64,000 bases of DNA, from contig NZ_VSZS01000061.1 of assembly GCF_008180155.1 (NCBI RefSeq), forward strand, positions 124,001 through 188,000, read 5' to 3'. Source of the DNA: Neoaquamicrobium microcysteis (GTDB lineage: Bacteria; Pseudomonadota; Alphaproteobacteria; Rhizobiales; Rhizobiaceae). Below the pieces are notes generated by a model. That model saw nothing but the letters and a program-made list of their open reading frames with translations. It made no database searches and had not been told where the DNA came from. Position 1 is the first letter of the stretch; every line of letters starts with the position of its first letter. Shown one piece after another: positions 17,314 through 26,383 of this stretch. The translations under genes were made by a program, and so were the position numbers.

Positions 17314-17651
17314 GAAGTGGTTGTCCTCAACGATTTTGCGCCGATGGAAGTGTTCTCGGAGCCGGGATTCGAAGCCGCAAGCCTTGATATAGGCCAGCTT
17401 TTCCCGCTCACCAAGCGCGGGTGTAAACGCCCGCCAATGACCCCTGACAGAGGTGTTGCTAAATCGCAACGTCACGGTTCAGCCTTATTCTGGCCGGGGA
17501 ATGACCCCTTTTCAGGTGCTGTTCAGCCGTATTCGAAGACGAAATAGGGAACCGCGGACGCCTACAGCCGTTTCCCTCCCATCGCGGTTGGGGCGTCATG
17601 ACAATAGGGGGAAGCGCGTAACCAGCTTCCTGCGGCAAAGGAGTAGAATAC
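17314..17651. other. intergenic promoter region between SDR operon and porin gene
   Basis: This 338-bp divergent region separates the SDR-uvrC operon from the outer-membrane protein gene. I see no convincing gene. It contains two copies of GTTCAGCC about 44 bp apart (from about 17476 and 17520) and, just before the porin ATG, a strong GCAAAGGAG ribosome site. Promoters for both directions must lie here, but I could not fix -35/-10 boxes with confidence. Confidence 0.5.
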
Positions 17652-18311
17652 ATGCAGACCAAGACCAGATTTGCTCTTTCGGCAGTTGCCGTTCTTGCGA
17701 TGGCAGCCCCGGCAATGGCCGCGGACGTCGTCTACCAGGAGCCCCCGGCACCTCAGCCGATCATCGAGAGCGCGCCCGTCAGCAGCTGGGCCGGCCCCTA
17801 CGCGGGTCTCCACCTCGGCTATGGCTTCTCGGGCGACGTGTCGGACGGCACGGGCGGTTCGATCGGCACCGATGGCTGGCTCGGCGGCGCGTTTGGCGGT
17901 TTCCAGATGCAGAACGGCCAGTTCGTGTACGGTATCGAAGGTGACGTGAACTACAGCGGTGTCGACGGCACCGACGGTACGTTCACCGCACGTTCGCGCA
18001 TCGACGGCTCGCTGCGCGGTCGCGCCGGTGTGGCTGTGACCGACGACATCCTGCTCTATGGTACGGCTGGTATCGCTGCCGAGCGTCTCCGCATCACGGA
18101 AGACGCAACCGGCAACCGCGACACCAACACCATGATCGGCTACACCGTTGGCGGTGGTGCCGACGTGAAGCTGACCGAGCAGGTCTTCGCTCGCGGCGAG
18201 TACCGCTACACCGACTACGGTTCGCAGGACTTCACCCTGCCGGGCGTCGGCACTGCGGACATCGATTCCAGCAACCATCGCGTGACGATGGGTATTGGTA
18301 TCAAGTTCTAA
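17652..18311 (+). CDS. Omp25/Omp31-type outer membrane protein
   Basis: A 219-residue beta-barrel protein. Residues 1-23 are a signal peptide (LAMAAPAMA-ADVVY). The mature sequence has the family pattern SWAGPYAGLHLGYGFSG, then alternating amphipathic strands (YGIEGDVNYSG, SLRGRAGVAVTDDILLYGTAG, GYTVGGGADVKL, ARGEYRYTDYG) and ends with a terminal phenylalanine (GIGIKF) for BAM recognition. It matches the small surface porin-like proteins abundant in rhizobia and Brucella. Strong ribosome site, clean codon use and a perfect terminator suggest high expression from a single-gene unit. Confidence 0.93.
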   Translation: MQTKTRFALSAVAVLAMAAPAMAADVVYQEPPAPQPIIESAPVSSWAGPYAGLHLGYGFSGDVSDGTGGSIGTDGWLGGAFGGFQMQNGQFVYGIEGDVNYSGVDGTDGTFTARSRIDGSLRGRAGVAVTDDILLYGTAGIAAERLRITEDATGNRDTNTMIGYTVGGGADVKLTEQVFARGEYRYTDYGSQDFTLPGVGTADIDSSNHRVTMGIGIKF

Positions 18312-18334
18312 TCATCCACCGGATGATGGGAACG

Positions 18335-18363
18335 AAAAGGCCCGGAGCGATCCGGGCCTTTTT
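18335..18363. terminator. rho-independent terminator after the porin gene
   Basis: A perfect 12-bp stem AAAAGGCCCGGA, loop GCGA, TCCGGGCCTTTT plus one further T. A shorter hairpin (ATCATCC-ACC-GGATGAT, 18311-18327) directly precedes it. The A-rich left arm lets it also serve the convergent glutathione transferase gene. Confidence 0.92.
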
Positions 18364-18374
18364 GCGTCTGCGGT

Positions 18375-18974
18375 TCATGCACGCGACGTAAGCGCCGCAA
18401 GGTCTGGAAAACGCTCGTCAAATCGCTTCGTCCAGCGCGTGAGTTTCGAGCGTCCACGCTCCCACTTTCCCTCGAAACGCAGGTCGAGATAGGCGATCGT
18501 GGCGCGCAGGGCGATCTGGCCGCCATGCGGCTTCTTGGTCAGCTTGGGTGGGCTGGCGTTCAGCTCGTCCAGGGCCCGCACCACCTTGCTCCACTGCTTG
18601 TCGAGCCAAGGCTGGTAGACCATGTCTTCCGGGCGAAAACGCCGCTCGTAGACATGCGCTAGAAGACAATCGCAGATGCCGTCGGCCAGGGCCTCCAGCC
18701 GCTCGGCCTCGAGCCTCTTCTGTGCATTGCGCGGAAACAGCGCGCTGCCGGAGAGCCGGTTCAGATATTGCATGATGACCCGGCTGTCGAAGATGCCTTC
18801 TCCGTCGTCGGTCACCATCGCCGGGATCTTACCGAGCGGGTTGGCGGCTAGCAGTTCCGCGGGTTCGGCGTTCGTATCGACGGTCTTGCTCTCCACGGCG
18901 ATGCCGCAAGCCACCGCCGCCATGCGTACCTTGGCGCTGTAAGGCGAGGCTGGGGAATAGAAGATGACGGCCAT
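18375..18974 (-). CDS. glutathione S-transferase family protein
   Basis: A 199-residue protein with a thioredoxin-like N-terminal half (AVIFYSPASPYSAKVRMAA, NPLGKIPAMVTDDGEGIFDSRVIMQYLN) and a helical C-terminal half. The glutathione-binding P-A-M and DSR positions are in place; the likely active residue is a serine in SPASPYS rather than cysteine. Start ATG at 18974 (MAVIFYSP) is favoured over an in-frame TTG six bases earlier. It is convergent with the porin gene. It shares only family-level features with the other glutathione transferase at 9438, so the two are not recent duplicates. Confidence 0.88.
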   Translation of the reverse strand: MAVIFYSPASPYSAKVRMAAVACGIAVESKTVDTNAEPAELLAANPLGKIPAMVTDDGEGIFDSRVIMQYLNRLSGSALFPRNAQKRLEAERLEALADGICDCLLAHVYERRFRPEDMVYQPWLDKQWSKVVRALDELNASPPKLTKKPHGGQIALRATIAYLDLRFEGKWERGRSKLTRWTKRFDERFPDLAALTSRA

Positions 18975-19045
18975 TGGCAAGCTCCAGGTTCGATTTTGTC
19001 GGGAGACGCATATTGCTTCTCCTTGTGTCCTTCAATGTGCCACGG

Positions 19046-19705
19046 CTAGGGCAGTGCTGCGGGCATCGCCGCGCGTGGCAGGCGGCAGGCGCGGGCGTCG
19101 ACTTCTTCGCAGCTCCGAAACGCCATCTCCACACTCAGGCAGATGCGCACCTCGCGCACCAACTGTCCGTCGCATGTGACGGCGATGCCTTCCTGGCTCA
19201 TGCCGGGATTGGCCGCAACGAAGCTCGCCTCGACTTCGTCCGGCTCGACCGCAACCCTGCTGGATGGCTTCTCAAAGCGGTCGGGTATGCGCACTCGCTC
19301 ATGCGCGGCCCGCGTCGCCTCAAGATAGTCGCGCTGGCTCAGGCCGGTGCAGGAACCATGCTTGCGCCATTGATGGCCGATCAGCCCCACGGAAGGCAGG
19401 ATGTCGAGAAACGCGCGGGCGAGCTCTTCCGGCACGCGCCCGGGCTCGTCGCTGTCGCAGAACTCCGGCCAGCCCTTTTCGAATTGCGGCCATAGCCCGT
19501 GCACGACGAACGCATGGTCGCGGCTACATTGCTGACGACTGGCGTTTTCGCCTTCCGCCTCGCAGTAGCTTGGCGACCATGAGAGCGACAGGACGTAGAA
19601 GTCGAAGCCCTCGCCGCGGGGAAGGGGCTGCTGCGATTCGGACGGGGAGCAGCCAGCCAGAAGGGCAGTGGCTGCCAGTGCTGCCCTAACCCGGCAGGTT
19701 ACCAC
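19046..19705 (-). CDS. RNase T2 family lipoprotein
   Basis: A 219-residue ribonuclease T2-family protein. The two catalytic sites are plain: CAS I FVVHGLWPQ with His69, and CAS II GHQWRKHGSC with His111 and His116. The N terminus ends in a lipobox, LLAGC with Cys19, so the enzyme is probably tethered to a membrane facing the periplasm. T2 enzymes cleave RNA without strong base preference and help recover nucleotides. The start is GTG at 19705, seven bases inside the end of the upstream secreted-protein gene, so translation is probably coupled. The cysteine pattern fits disulfides of an exported T2 fold. Confidence 0.9.
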   Translation of the reverse strand: MVTCRVRAALAATALLAGCSPSESQQPLPRGEGFDFYVLSLSWSPSYCEAEGENASRQQCSRDHAFVVHGLWPQFEKGWPEFCDSDEPGRVPEELARAFLDILPSVGLIGHQWRKHGSCTGLSQRDYLEATRAAHERVRIPDRFEKPSSRVAVEPDEVEASFVAANPGMSQEGIAVTCDGQLVREVRICLSVEMAFRSCEEVDARACRLPRAAMPAALP

Positions 19706-20142
19706 GTGGCGGGACGGAGAACCCGGCAGCCGCCGTTATAGACGTACCAGCGGTCGAAACCCGAGACGCAGAATTCCACGTTGCTGCCCATTCCGGCAAA
19801 GCCCATAGGCTTCTCGATCAGATACCAGACGTCGCGGTTATGGCCGTCGGAGAGCGCCACGGTCGCCTGGCAGTAGCGGCGATCGATGGGGCGTTCTTCG
19901 TGGCTCGGCTGGTAGAGCGTCTCGCGAACGCCGTAAAAGTCTAGAATGTCCACCTGCGGCAGGTGCGGCACATGGCGAACCTGATGGCGGAAGCGGTGGT
20001 GTATCCGGTTCAGAACCTTGTCGTTGCCGCAGATGCCCGGCTCGTCGATGCGCACGGCCACGGGGTCGGCGGCCGAGGCGGTGGCGACGGCGCCACCCAG
20101 CATCAGCGCGGCTGCCAGCAGCATTCTGGCCAAACGGATCAT
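19699..20142 (-). CDS. secreted four-cysteine protein of unknown function
   Basis: A 147-residue protein with a signal peptide (IRLARMLLAAALMLGGAVATASA-AD). The mature part has four cysteines (GICGND, RRYCQAT, VEFCVSG, GGCRVLR), probably two disulfides, a histidine/arginine-rich stretch (HHRFRHQVRHVPHLP) and aromatic-rich strands (RDVWYLIEKPMGF, DRWYVYNGG). I do not recognise a named family. ATG at 20142 is chosen because of GGAGG five bases upstream; an in-frame extension to 20175 exists. It overlaps the RNase T2 lipoprotein gene by seven bases, and both products are exported, so joint action outside the cytoplasm is likely. Confidence 0.82.
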   Translation of the reverse strand: MIRLARMLLAAALMLGGAVATASAADPVAVRIDEPGICGNDKVLNRIHHRFRHQVRHVPHLPQVDILDFYGVRETLYQPSHEERPIDRRYCQATVALSDGHNRDVWYLIEKPMGFAGMGSNVEFCVSGFDRWYVYNGGCRVLRPATW

Positions 20143-20218
20143 GAAAGCCTCCGGCAAAAGGATTGAATCGCGCACGATTCCAGATTGTTGAACAATCTGG
20201 TCAAACCCATGCGGTCGG

Positions 20219-21067
20219 TCAAGGGGCGGTAAGCCAGCGCGCGCCAGTATAGGCCTTCCCGTCTTCCGCCAAAACGTCGCGCAAGGCCGGCAACAGTGCC
20301 GCCATCTCGTCGGCCAGGATGAAGGGCGGATTGACTACGATCATGCCGGTGCCGTCGAGCCGAGGCTCGCGTGAGGGAAGGCGGATTTCCAGAACCACAT
20401 CCAGCACCTTGGGGATTTCGCTGTCGCGCAACGCCTGGCGAAACCGCTCGGCTGCGGAAAAATCCTTGATCGGATACCACAGCGCATAGGTGCCGCCCGG
20501 CCAGCGGCGGTGTGCCTTGCGCAGCCCTTCAACCAGCCTCTCCAACTCGCCCTCCTTTTCGAAAGGCGGATCGACGATCACCAGTCCGCGCTTTTCCTTC
20601 GGCGGCACATGCGCGCCCAGCGCCAGCCAGCCGTCCAGTTCCAGCACCCGCACCTGCCAGTCGCCGGCGAACCGCGTCTTCAGCGCGAAGCTGTCGGCGG
20701 GGTGGAGTTCGATGGCGGTCAATCTGTCCGGCCCGCGCAGAAGGTGTTTGGTCAGGACAGGGGAGCCGGGATAGTAGCGGAACGGATGCCCGACGTTGAA
20801 CGCACGCACTGCCTCCAGATAGGGCGCAATCAGGGTCGCTGCGGGCTCGGGCAGCTTTGCCGACAGCAGCCTGCCGATGCCTTCTCGCCACTCGCCGGTT
20901 TTCTGCGCTTCCTCGGAGGACAGGTCGTAGAGACCCACGCCAGCATGGGTGTCGATCACGCGAAACGCGCCGGGCTTGCGCTTCAGATATTCCAGGATGC
21001 GCGTCAGCACGACGTGCTTCACCACGTCGGCAAAATTTCCGGCGTGATAGACGTGGCGGTAGTTCAT
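20219..21067 (-). CDS. rlmJ: 23S rRNA (adenine-2030-N6)-methyltransferase
   Basis: A 282-residue SAM-dependent methyltransferase of the RlmJ (YhiR) family, which methylates A2030 of 23S rRNA. The opening MNYRHVYHAGNFADVVKHVVL, the SAM-binding region FRVIDTHAGVGLYDL and the catalytic LVIVDPPFE motif are diagnostic. Its length equals that of the E. coli enzyme. It is a single gene, divergent from the molybdopterin oxidoreductase, whose ATG is 74 bp away. The DPPF catalytic motif of N6-adenine methyltransferases is intact. Confidence 0.96.
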   Translation of the reverse strand: MNYRHVYHAGNFADVVKHVVLTRILEYLKRKPGAFRVIDTHAGVGLYDLSSEEAQKTGEWREGIGRLLSAKLPEPAATLIAPYLEAVRAFNVGHPFRYYPGSPVLTKHLLRGPDRLTAIELHPADSFALKTRFAGDWQVRVLELDGWLALGAHVPPKEKRGLVIVDPPFEKEGELERLVEGLRKAHRRWPGGTYALWYPIKDFSAAERFRQALRDSEIPKVLDVVLEIRLPSREPRLDGTGMIVVNPPFILADEMAALLPALRDVLAEDGKAYTGARWLTAP

Positions 21068-21141
21068 GAATGCTCCGTGTCGCGCGCGTTCGGCAATGCT
21101 GGCTCTACTCCGATGAAGCGATTTGGGCTAGGTGTTTGGGC

Positions 21142-23247
21142 ATGAACCAGCACGCCAGCATCCGCATCGGTCATTCGGCCTGCCCGCACGACTGCCCATC
21201 CACCTGCGCCCTCGAGGTGGAGGTGATCGACGGCCGCAATATCGGTCGCGTCCATGGCGCGAAGGAAAACGCCTACACGGCGGGCGTCATCTGCGCCAAG
21301 GTTGCCCGCTATGCCGAGCGCATCCACCATCCCGAGCGCCTGCTGAAGCCGCTGGTGCGTGCCGGCGCGAAGGGCGAGGGGCAGTGGAAGGAGGCAAGCT
21401 GGGACGCCGCGCTCGACCTCGTTGCCGAAAGGCTGCTGAAGGCGGAACAGAAGCACGGCTCGGAGACTGTCTGGCCCTATTTCTACGCCGGGACCATGGG
21501 GCTGGTGCAGCGCGACTCCATCGACAGGCTTCGTCACGCCAAGAAATACTCCGGCTTTTTTGGCACGATATGCACGAATCTTGCATGGACAGGCTATGTC
21601 ATGGGCACCGGCCTGCTAGCCGGCCCCGATCCGCGCGAGATGGCAAAATCCGATTGCGTCGTCATCTGGGGCACCAATGCGGTGGCCACGCAGGTCAACG
21701 TGATGACGCATGCCGTGCGCGCCCGCAAGGAGCGCGGCGCGAAGATCGTGGTGGTCGACATCTACGACAACGCCACGATGAAGCAGGCCGACATGGGCCT
21801 GATCCTCAAGCCAGGCACAGACGGCGCGTTGGCCTGCTCGGTAATGCACGTGCTCTTCCGCGACGGCTTTGCTGACCGGGATTATCTTGAAAAATACACC
21901 GACGATCCGGCCGGTCTCGAAGCGCATCTGGGGTCGAAGACTCCGGAATGGGCGTCCTCGATCACCGGCCTGCCCGTCGAGCAGATCGAGGCGTTCGCGC
22001 GGCTCGTCGGCACCACGAAGAAGACCTTCTTCCGCCTCGGCTACGGCTTTTCGCGGCAGCGCAACGGCGCAGTGAACATGCATGCGGCCGCCTCCATCGC
22101 CGCCGTAACCGGCTGCTGGCAATATGAAGGCGGCGGCGCGTTCCACAACAACGGCGCGATTTACAAGCTCGACAAGGAGTTGCTCGAGGGAGCCGCCTAC
22201 GCCGACCCCGGCATCCGCCATCTCGACCAGTCGCAGATAGGCCGCGTCCTGACGGGCGATGCCGAGGCGCTGCGCGGCGGCCCGCCGGTCACGGCCCTGT
22301 TCATCCAGAACACAAACCCCGCCAACGTCGCGCCCGAGCAGCGGCTGGTCAAACAGGGCTTCCTGCGCGACGACCTGTTCGCCTGCGTGCACGAGCAGTT
22401 CATGACCGACACGGCCGCACTTGCCGATGTGGTTCTGCCGGCCACCATGTTCATGGAGCACGACGACATCTACAAGGGCGGCGGCCACCAATACCTGATG
22501 GTCGGCCCCAAGCTGGTCGACCCGCCGGAGGGCCCGCGCACAAACGTCTACGTCATCGAGGAACTGGCGAAGCGGTTGGGCGTGGCGCATATGCCGGGCT
22601 TCGGCCTGAGCGAACGGGAGCATGTCGACCATATGCTTGCCCGCCACGGCTACGGCACATTCGAAACGCTGAAGGACAGCCGCTGGCTCGATCTCCAGCC
22701 GGATTTCGAGACCGCGCACTACGTGAACGGCTTCGGCCATGCCGACGGCAAGTTCCGTTTCCGCCCCCAATGGAACGGCGGCTTCGCGCCCAACAAGCCG
22801 CCGAAGTCCGTCGGCATGCTTGGCCCGTATGAGCAGCTGCCCGCGTTTCCCGATCATGTCGATCTGATCGAGGTAGCGGACGAGGAACACCCCTTCCGGC
22901 TGGCGACATCGCCGGCACGATCTTTCCTGAATTCGAGTTTTGCCGAGACGCCCGGCTCACGGAAGAGGGAAGGACGGCCGGAACTGCTGATTCATCCCGA
23001 CGACGCTGCAGCCGCCGGACTTGCCGATGGCGACCGTGTCGAGATCGGCAACCGGCGCGGCGAGGTCGTGCTTCACGCAAAGCTGTTTGACGGCGTACGG
23101 CGCGGCGTGGTCATCGCCGAAGGCATCTGGCCGAACTCGGCGCACGAGCGCGGAGAGGGCATCAACGTGCTGACCGGCGCGGACGCCGCCGCGCCCTATG
23201 GCGGCGCGGCCTTCCACGACAACCGCGTCTGGTTGCGCGCCGCGTAG
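21142..23247 (+). CDS. molybdopterin-dependent oxidoreductase (DMSO reductase superfamily)
   Basis: A 701-residue protein of the formate dehydrogenase/BisC-like group. The N terminus has an iron-sulfur motif, C-x3-C-x3-C (ACPHDCPSTC), followed by a fourth Cys in AGVICAK, expected to hold a 4Fe-4S cluster. The molybdopterin-binding core (CVVIWGTNAVATQVN, RLGYGFSRQRNG, VLPATMFMEHDDIYKGGGHQY) and a C-terminal dinucleotide-binding domain (RPELLIHPDDAAAAGLADGDRVEI) follow. No Tat or Sec signal is visible, so it is cytoplasmic. No electron-transfer subunit gene is adjacent and the substrate is unknown. The ATG at 21142 begins the family-like sequence; the preceding in-frame extension to 21070 overlaps the rlmJ promoter. 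Confidence 0.92.
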   Translation: MNQHASIRIGHSACPHDCPSTCALEVEVIDGRNIGRVHGAKENAYTAGVICAKVARYAERIHHPERLLKPLVRAGAKGEGQWKEASWDAALDLVAERLLKAEQKHGSETVWPYFYAGTMGLVQRDSIDRLRHAKKYSGFFGTICTNLAWTGYVMGTGLLAGPDPREMAKSDCVVIWGTNAVATQVNVMTHAVRARKERGAKIVVVDIYDNATMKQADMGLILKPGTDGALACSVMHVLFRDGFADRDYLEKYTDDPAGLEAHLGSKTPEWASSITGLPVEQIEAFARLVGTTKKTFFRLGYGFSRQRNGAVNMHAAASIAAVTGCWQYEGGGAFHNNGAIYKLDKELLEGAAYADPGIRHLDQSQIGRVLTGDAEALRGGPPVTALFIQNTNPANVAPEQRLVKQGFLRDDLFACVHEQFMTDTAALADVVLPATMFMEHDDIYKGGGHQYLMVGPKLVDPPEGPRTNVYVIEELAKRLGVAHMPGFGLSEREHVDHMLARHGYGTFETLKDSRWLDLQPDFETAHYVNGFGHADGKFRFRPQWNGGFAPNKPPKSVGMLGPYEQLPAFPDHVDLIEVADEEHPFRLATSPARSFLNSSFAETPGSRKREGRPELLIHPDDAAAAGLADGDRVEIGNRRGEVVLHAKLFDGVRRGVVIAEGIWPNSAHERGEGINVLTGADAAAPYGGAAFHDNRVWLRAA

Positions 23248-23328
23248 AGCATTTTGCGGTCAGAAGTAGTCGTCTGACGTCCGCAAGCCGGAGCAATGAA
23301 GTGGCATTCGCGCAGAATGCCCGTTGCC

Positions 23329-23850
23329 CTAAGCCAGATCCTTCGGGCGGATGAATGCTTCCAGCCGAGCGCCACCTCGTTCGAGGCGCGCCCACGGGCC
23401 GCCGAACGCAAAGCATGCCAGCCCCGCCGTCGGGAACTTGCCAGTCAGCCGCGCAAGCGCGTCTCGGTCGCTCTCGGGGCCGGCGAGCAGCACTGACAAA
23501 TCTTCAAGTCCCGGATTGTGCCCGATCACCAGCAGTGTCGTCACCGCTTCCGGCGTCTTGCGCACTGCGTCGAGGATACGGCGTGCCGGCGCTTCGTAGA
23601 TGGTGCGGTCGTAATTGACCGCCACCGAACGCGGCAGTTGCGCCGCCACCAGTTCCCACGTCTGTCTTGTTCGAATAGCCGAAGAAACGAGCGCGGCATC
23701 CGGCGCCCAGCCGCGCCGCGCGATCTCTCGCCCCATCAGCGGGGCCGCCAGCCTGCCGCGCTCGGCAATTGGCCGATCGAAATCGTCGAGGGCGGCGTCG
23801 GCCCAGTCCGACTTGGCATGGCGCATCAGCAGAAGCGTTTTCGCCGTCAT
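23329..23850 (-). CDS. histidine phosphatase family protein (SixA-like)
   Basis: A 173-residue phosphohistidine phosphatase-fold protein. The catalytic RHG-type motif appears as LLMRHAKSDW (Arg-His-Ala, about residues 9-11), the form seen in SixA and related small phosphatases. The second half has the expected VIGHNPGLEDL with its His. SixA in E. coli removes phosphate from histidines of phosphotransfer proteins; the partner here is unknown. ATG at 23850 is chosen, though a TTG at 23856 sits at better distance from AGGGA. It follows purN by 16 bp on the same strand, so it may be cotranscribed with purMN. Confidence 0.88.
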   Translation of the reverse strand: MTAKTLLLMRHAKSDWADAALDDFDRPIAERGRLAAPLMGREIARRGWAPDAALVSSAIRTRQTWELVAAQLPRSVAVNYDRTIYEAPARRILDAVRKTPEAVTTLLVIGHNPGLEDLSVLLAGPESDRDALARLTGKFPTAGLACFAFGGPWARLERGGARLEAFIRPKDLA

Positions 23851-23866
23851 CGCCAAGGCATCCCTG

Positions 23867-24565
23867 TCAGGGCGTCATCCGCGCAAGGCTTTCGATATCC
23901 ACGGCTTCACTCGCTGATCCGGGCGAGATGAGCGCGCCTTCCGCGCCCACGCCGGTCAGCACCGCGCGGCCATTCTCCATCCGCGCCTTGCCTTCGGCCA
24001 CGAGCCGCAGCGCCAGCGGATAGAGCTTGTGTTCCACCTCCAGCACACGACGGGCGAGCTTGCTCTCGTCGTCGCCCGGCGCGATCGGCACCACGCCTTG
24101 TGCGATGATCGGCCCGCCATCCATTTCGGCGGTAACGAAATGCACCGAGCAGCCATGAACCCGCATGCCCGCCTCGATCGCGCGGTTGTGGGTGTCGAGC
24201 CCCTTGAAGAGCGGAAGCAGGGAAGGGTGGATATTGATGAGCTTGCCCGCCCACTTCTCGGTGAAGGCTGGCGTCAGAAGCCTCATATAGCCGGCCAGGC
24301 AGACGATGTCGGCTTGCAGACGCGTCAGTTCCTCGTCCAGCGCACGGTCCAGCGCCGCCTTGTCAGGATAGTCGGCCTTCGTGATGGCCTTCGCCTCGAT
24401 ACCCAGCGCCGAGGCCGCCTTCAGCCCCTTGGCATCCGCATTGTCGGAAATGACGCCGACGATGTTAGCCGGGTAGGACGGGTCGCCCGTCGCCTCGATG
24501 AGCGCGCCCATATTGGACCCGCGCCCCGAAATGAGGATGACGACCCGTTTTCTTGTGCTGCTCAA
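23867..24565 (-). CDS. purN: phosphoribosylglycinamide formyltransferase
   Basis: A 232-residue enzyme that transfers a formyl group from 10-formyl-THF to GAR in purine synthesis. The motifs [18 protein letters not shown], the catalytic region [13 protein letters not shown] (Asn, His), [20 protein letters not shown] and its Asp are intact. The only start that keeps the nucleotide-binding SGRGSN loop with a normal lead is TTG at 24565, which overlaps the purM stop by four bases (TTGA). A rare start codon reached by re-initiation from purM explains this arrangement. It is slightly longer than E. coli PurN, as in other alphaproteobacteria. Confidence 0.94.
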   Translation of the reverse strand: MSSTRKRVVILISGRGSNMGALIEATGDPSYPANIVGVISDNADAKGLKAASALGIEAKAITKADYPDKAALDRALDEELTRLQADIVCLAGYMRLLTPAFTEKWAGKLINIHPSLLPLFKGLDTHNRAIEAGMRVHGCSVHFVTAEMDGGPIIAQGVVPIAPGDDESKLARRVLEVEHKLYPLALRLVAEGKARMENGRAVLTGVGAEGALISPGSASEAVDIESLARMTP

Positions 24566-25626
24566 AGTCCGATCTCCCCGCGATAGACGACGCCGGTCTC
24601 ACGGCGCGGCAGGATGCGCCCGATCGTCGTCACCTCCTCGCCTGCCTGCGCCAGCACGGCGGCAACCTGCGCGGCCTGCCCGGCCGCCACCACCATGACC
24701 ATGCCGATGCCGCAATTGAACGTGCGCATCATTTCCGCGGGCGCAACGCCGCCGGTCTTCGCCAGCCAGGAGAAAACCTTGGGCACTTCTATGGCGCCGA
24801 GGTCGAGCTCGGCCGAAAAATCCTTCGGAAGCACCCGAGGGATGTTTTCGGGGAATCCGCCGCCGGTGATGTGCGCCAGCGCCTTGATGCCGTGCGTGGA
24901 GCGGATCGCCGCCAGCACCGATTTCACATAGATGCGCGTTGGCGTCAGCAGTGCTTCGCCAAGCGTGCGATAGCCGTCGAACGGCGCCTTGTCTTTCCAG
25001 TCGAGGCCGGATGTCTCCACGATGCGGCGAACCAGCGAGAATCCGTTGGAATGGACGCCGGAAGACGCCAGCCCTAGCACGACGTCACCTTCCACGATGT
25101 CGTCGGTCGGCAACAGCTGGCCGCGCTCGGCCGCGCCCACCGCGAAACCCGCAAGGTCGTAGTCGCCCGAGGCGTACATGCCGGGCATTTCGGCGGTTTC
25201 GCCGCCTATCAGCGCGCACCCGGCCTGCCGGCAGCCCTCGGCTATTCCCGAAACGATCGCCGCGCCCTGGTCCGGGTCGAGCTTGCCGGTCGCAAAATAA
25301 TCCAGGAAGAACAGGGGCTCAGCGCCCTGCACGACGAGGTCGTTGACGCACATGGCGACGAGATCGACACCGACCGTGTCATGAATGCCGGCCTCGATGG
25401 CGACCTTCAGCTTGGTGCCGACGCCATCATTGGCCGCCACCAGAACCGGGTCGGTGAAACCGGCCGCCTTGAGGTCGAACAGCCCGCCGAAGCCGCCGAT
25501 CTCGCCGTCGGCCCCCGGCCGGCGGGTCGACCGCACCATCGGCTTGATCTTCTCCACCAGCGCGTTGCCTGCGTCGATGTCCACGCCCGCATCCGCGTAG
25601 GTCAGGCCGTTCTTTCCATCGGTCAT
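24562..25626 (-). CDS. purM: phosphoribosylformylglycinamidine cyclo-ligase
   Basis: A 354-residue ATP-dependent AIR synthetase, the purine step after PurL. The start [23 protein letters not shown], the GVGTKLKVA loop, [33 protein letters not shown] and [16 protein letters not shown] are family hallmarks. It is the first gene of a purM-purN operon and overlaps purN. The 208-bp divergent gap to the next gene (25627-25834) must contain its promoter; no obvious PurR-like or riboswitch element was seen there. Confidence 0.97.
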   Translation of the reverse strand: MTDGKNGLTYADAGVDIDAGNALVEKIKPMVRSTRRPGADGEIGGFGGLFDLKAAGFTDPVLVAANDGVGTKLKVAIEAGIHDTVGVDLVAMCVNDLVVQGAEPLFFLDYFATGKLDPDQGAAIVSGIAEGCRQAGCALIGGETAEMPGMYASGDYDLAGFAVGAAERGQLLPTDDIVEGDVVLGLASSGVHSNGFSLVRRIVETSGLDWKDKAPFDGYRTLGEALLTPTRIYVKSVLAAIRSTHGIKALAHITGGGFPENIPRVLPKDFSAELDLGAIEVPKVFSWLAKTGGVAPAEMMRTFNCGIGMVMVVAAGQAAQVAAVLAQAGEEVTTIGRILPRRETGVVYRGEIGL

Positions 25627-25834
25627 GGGACGTTTCCCGGTACTGTCTCAGGCCCGGCTCTTCGCATGAAGAGCCTGCTGCCGCAAGCGCAAGCCGCCGC
25701 CGCGAGGCTTCCCGGTGCGCAAAACCGTGGACATCGGGCACAGCGGCTCTGGCATCTTGATCGCCGCCGCTTGCCGGGTCATCTATCGTCACGGCCAATG
25801 CCGGCGGGCAAATGGCGGGGGAGAGAGTTCACGC

Positions 25835-26383
25835 GTGACGATACCCAATTTCATCACCATTTTCCGCTTCCTGCTGGTGCCCGCGGTGATTTGGGCGCTG
25901 GTCACCGGAAACAAGGAATGGGCACTGGTCTGTTTCGTCGTCGCAGGCGTGTCGGATGGCATCGACGGGTTCATCGCGCGCCATTTCGACCAGCGCTCGG
26001 AACTGGGAGCCTATCTGGATCCGATGGCAGACAAGCTGCTGCTGGTCAGCGTCTTCGTCGTGCTGGGCTATATGGGCGAGCTGCCGCTCTGGCTCGTCAT
26101 CGCGGCCGTCTCGCGCGATGCCCTCATCGTCGCCGCAGTTTTGCTCTCCAATCTGATGGGCCACCCGGTCGCCATGAAGCCGCTCTTCGTTTCCAAGGCG
26201 AACACGGCTACCCAGATCGTGCTCGCGATCGTCGTGCTGGGCGAGCTTGCCTTCGCGGTCGCCTTCGGCCCCGCCCGCTTCCTGCTCGTCGTTCTCTGCG
26301 GCCTCTTGACCGTGGCTTCCGCCGCGGCCTATCTCGTGCAGTGGCTAAGGCATATGGGCCGTTATGAAGAAGCAGGAAGCTGA
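25835..26383 (+). CDS. CDP-alcohol phosphatidyltransferase family membrane protein
   Basis: A 182-residue polytopic protein with the catalytic motif DGIDGFIARHFDQRSELGAYLDPMADK in the first half and several hydrophobic helices. It belongs to the same superfamily as PgsA at 13799, but the sequence is clearly different. It may make a phospholipid other than phosphatidylglycerol phosphate (a cardiolipin synthase-like role has been assigned to some alphaproteobacterial members), which is inference. I place the start at GTG 25835, following GGGGGAGAGAG. Its end overlaps the next gene by 20 bp, giving an operon with the AI-2E transporter and hdaA. Confidence 0.86.
   Translation: MTIPNFITIFRFLLVPAVIWALVTGNKEWALVCFVVAGVSDGIDGFIARHFDQRSELGAYLDPMADKLLLVSVFVVLGYMGELPLWLVIAAVSRDALIVAAVLLSNLMGHPVAMKPLFVSKANTATQIVLAIVVLGELAFAVAFGPARFLLVVLCGLLTVASAAAYLVQWLRHMGRYEEAGS

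Noticed and set aside
17314-17475. N-terminal extension of the SDR protein
   Set aside because: The extension lacks SDR sequence, and a GAGGA ribosome site precedes the ATG at 17313.
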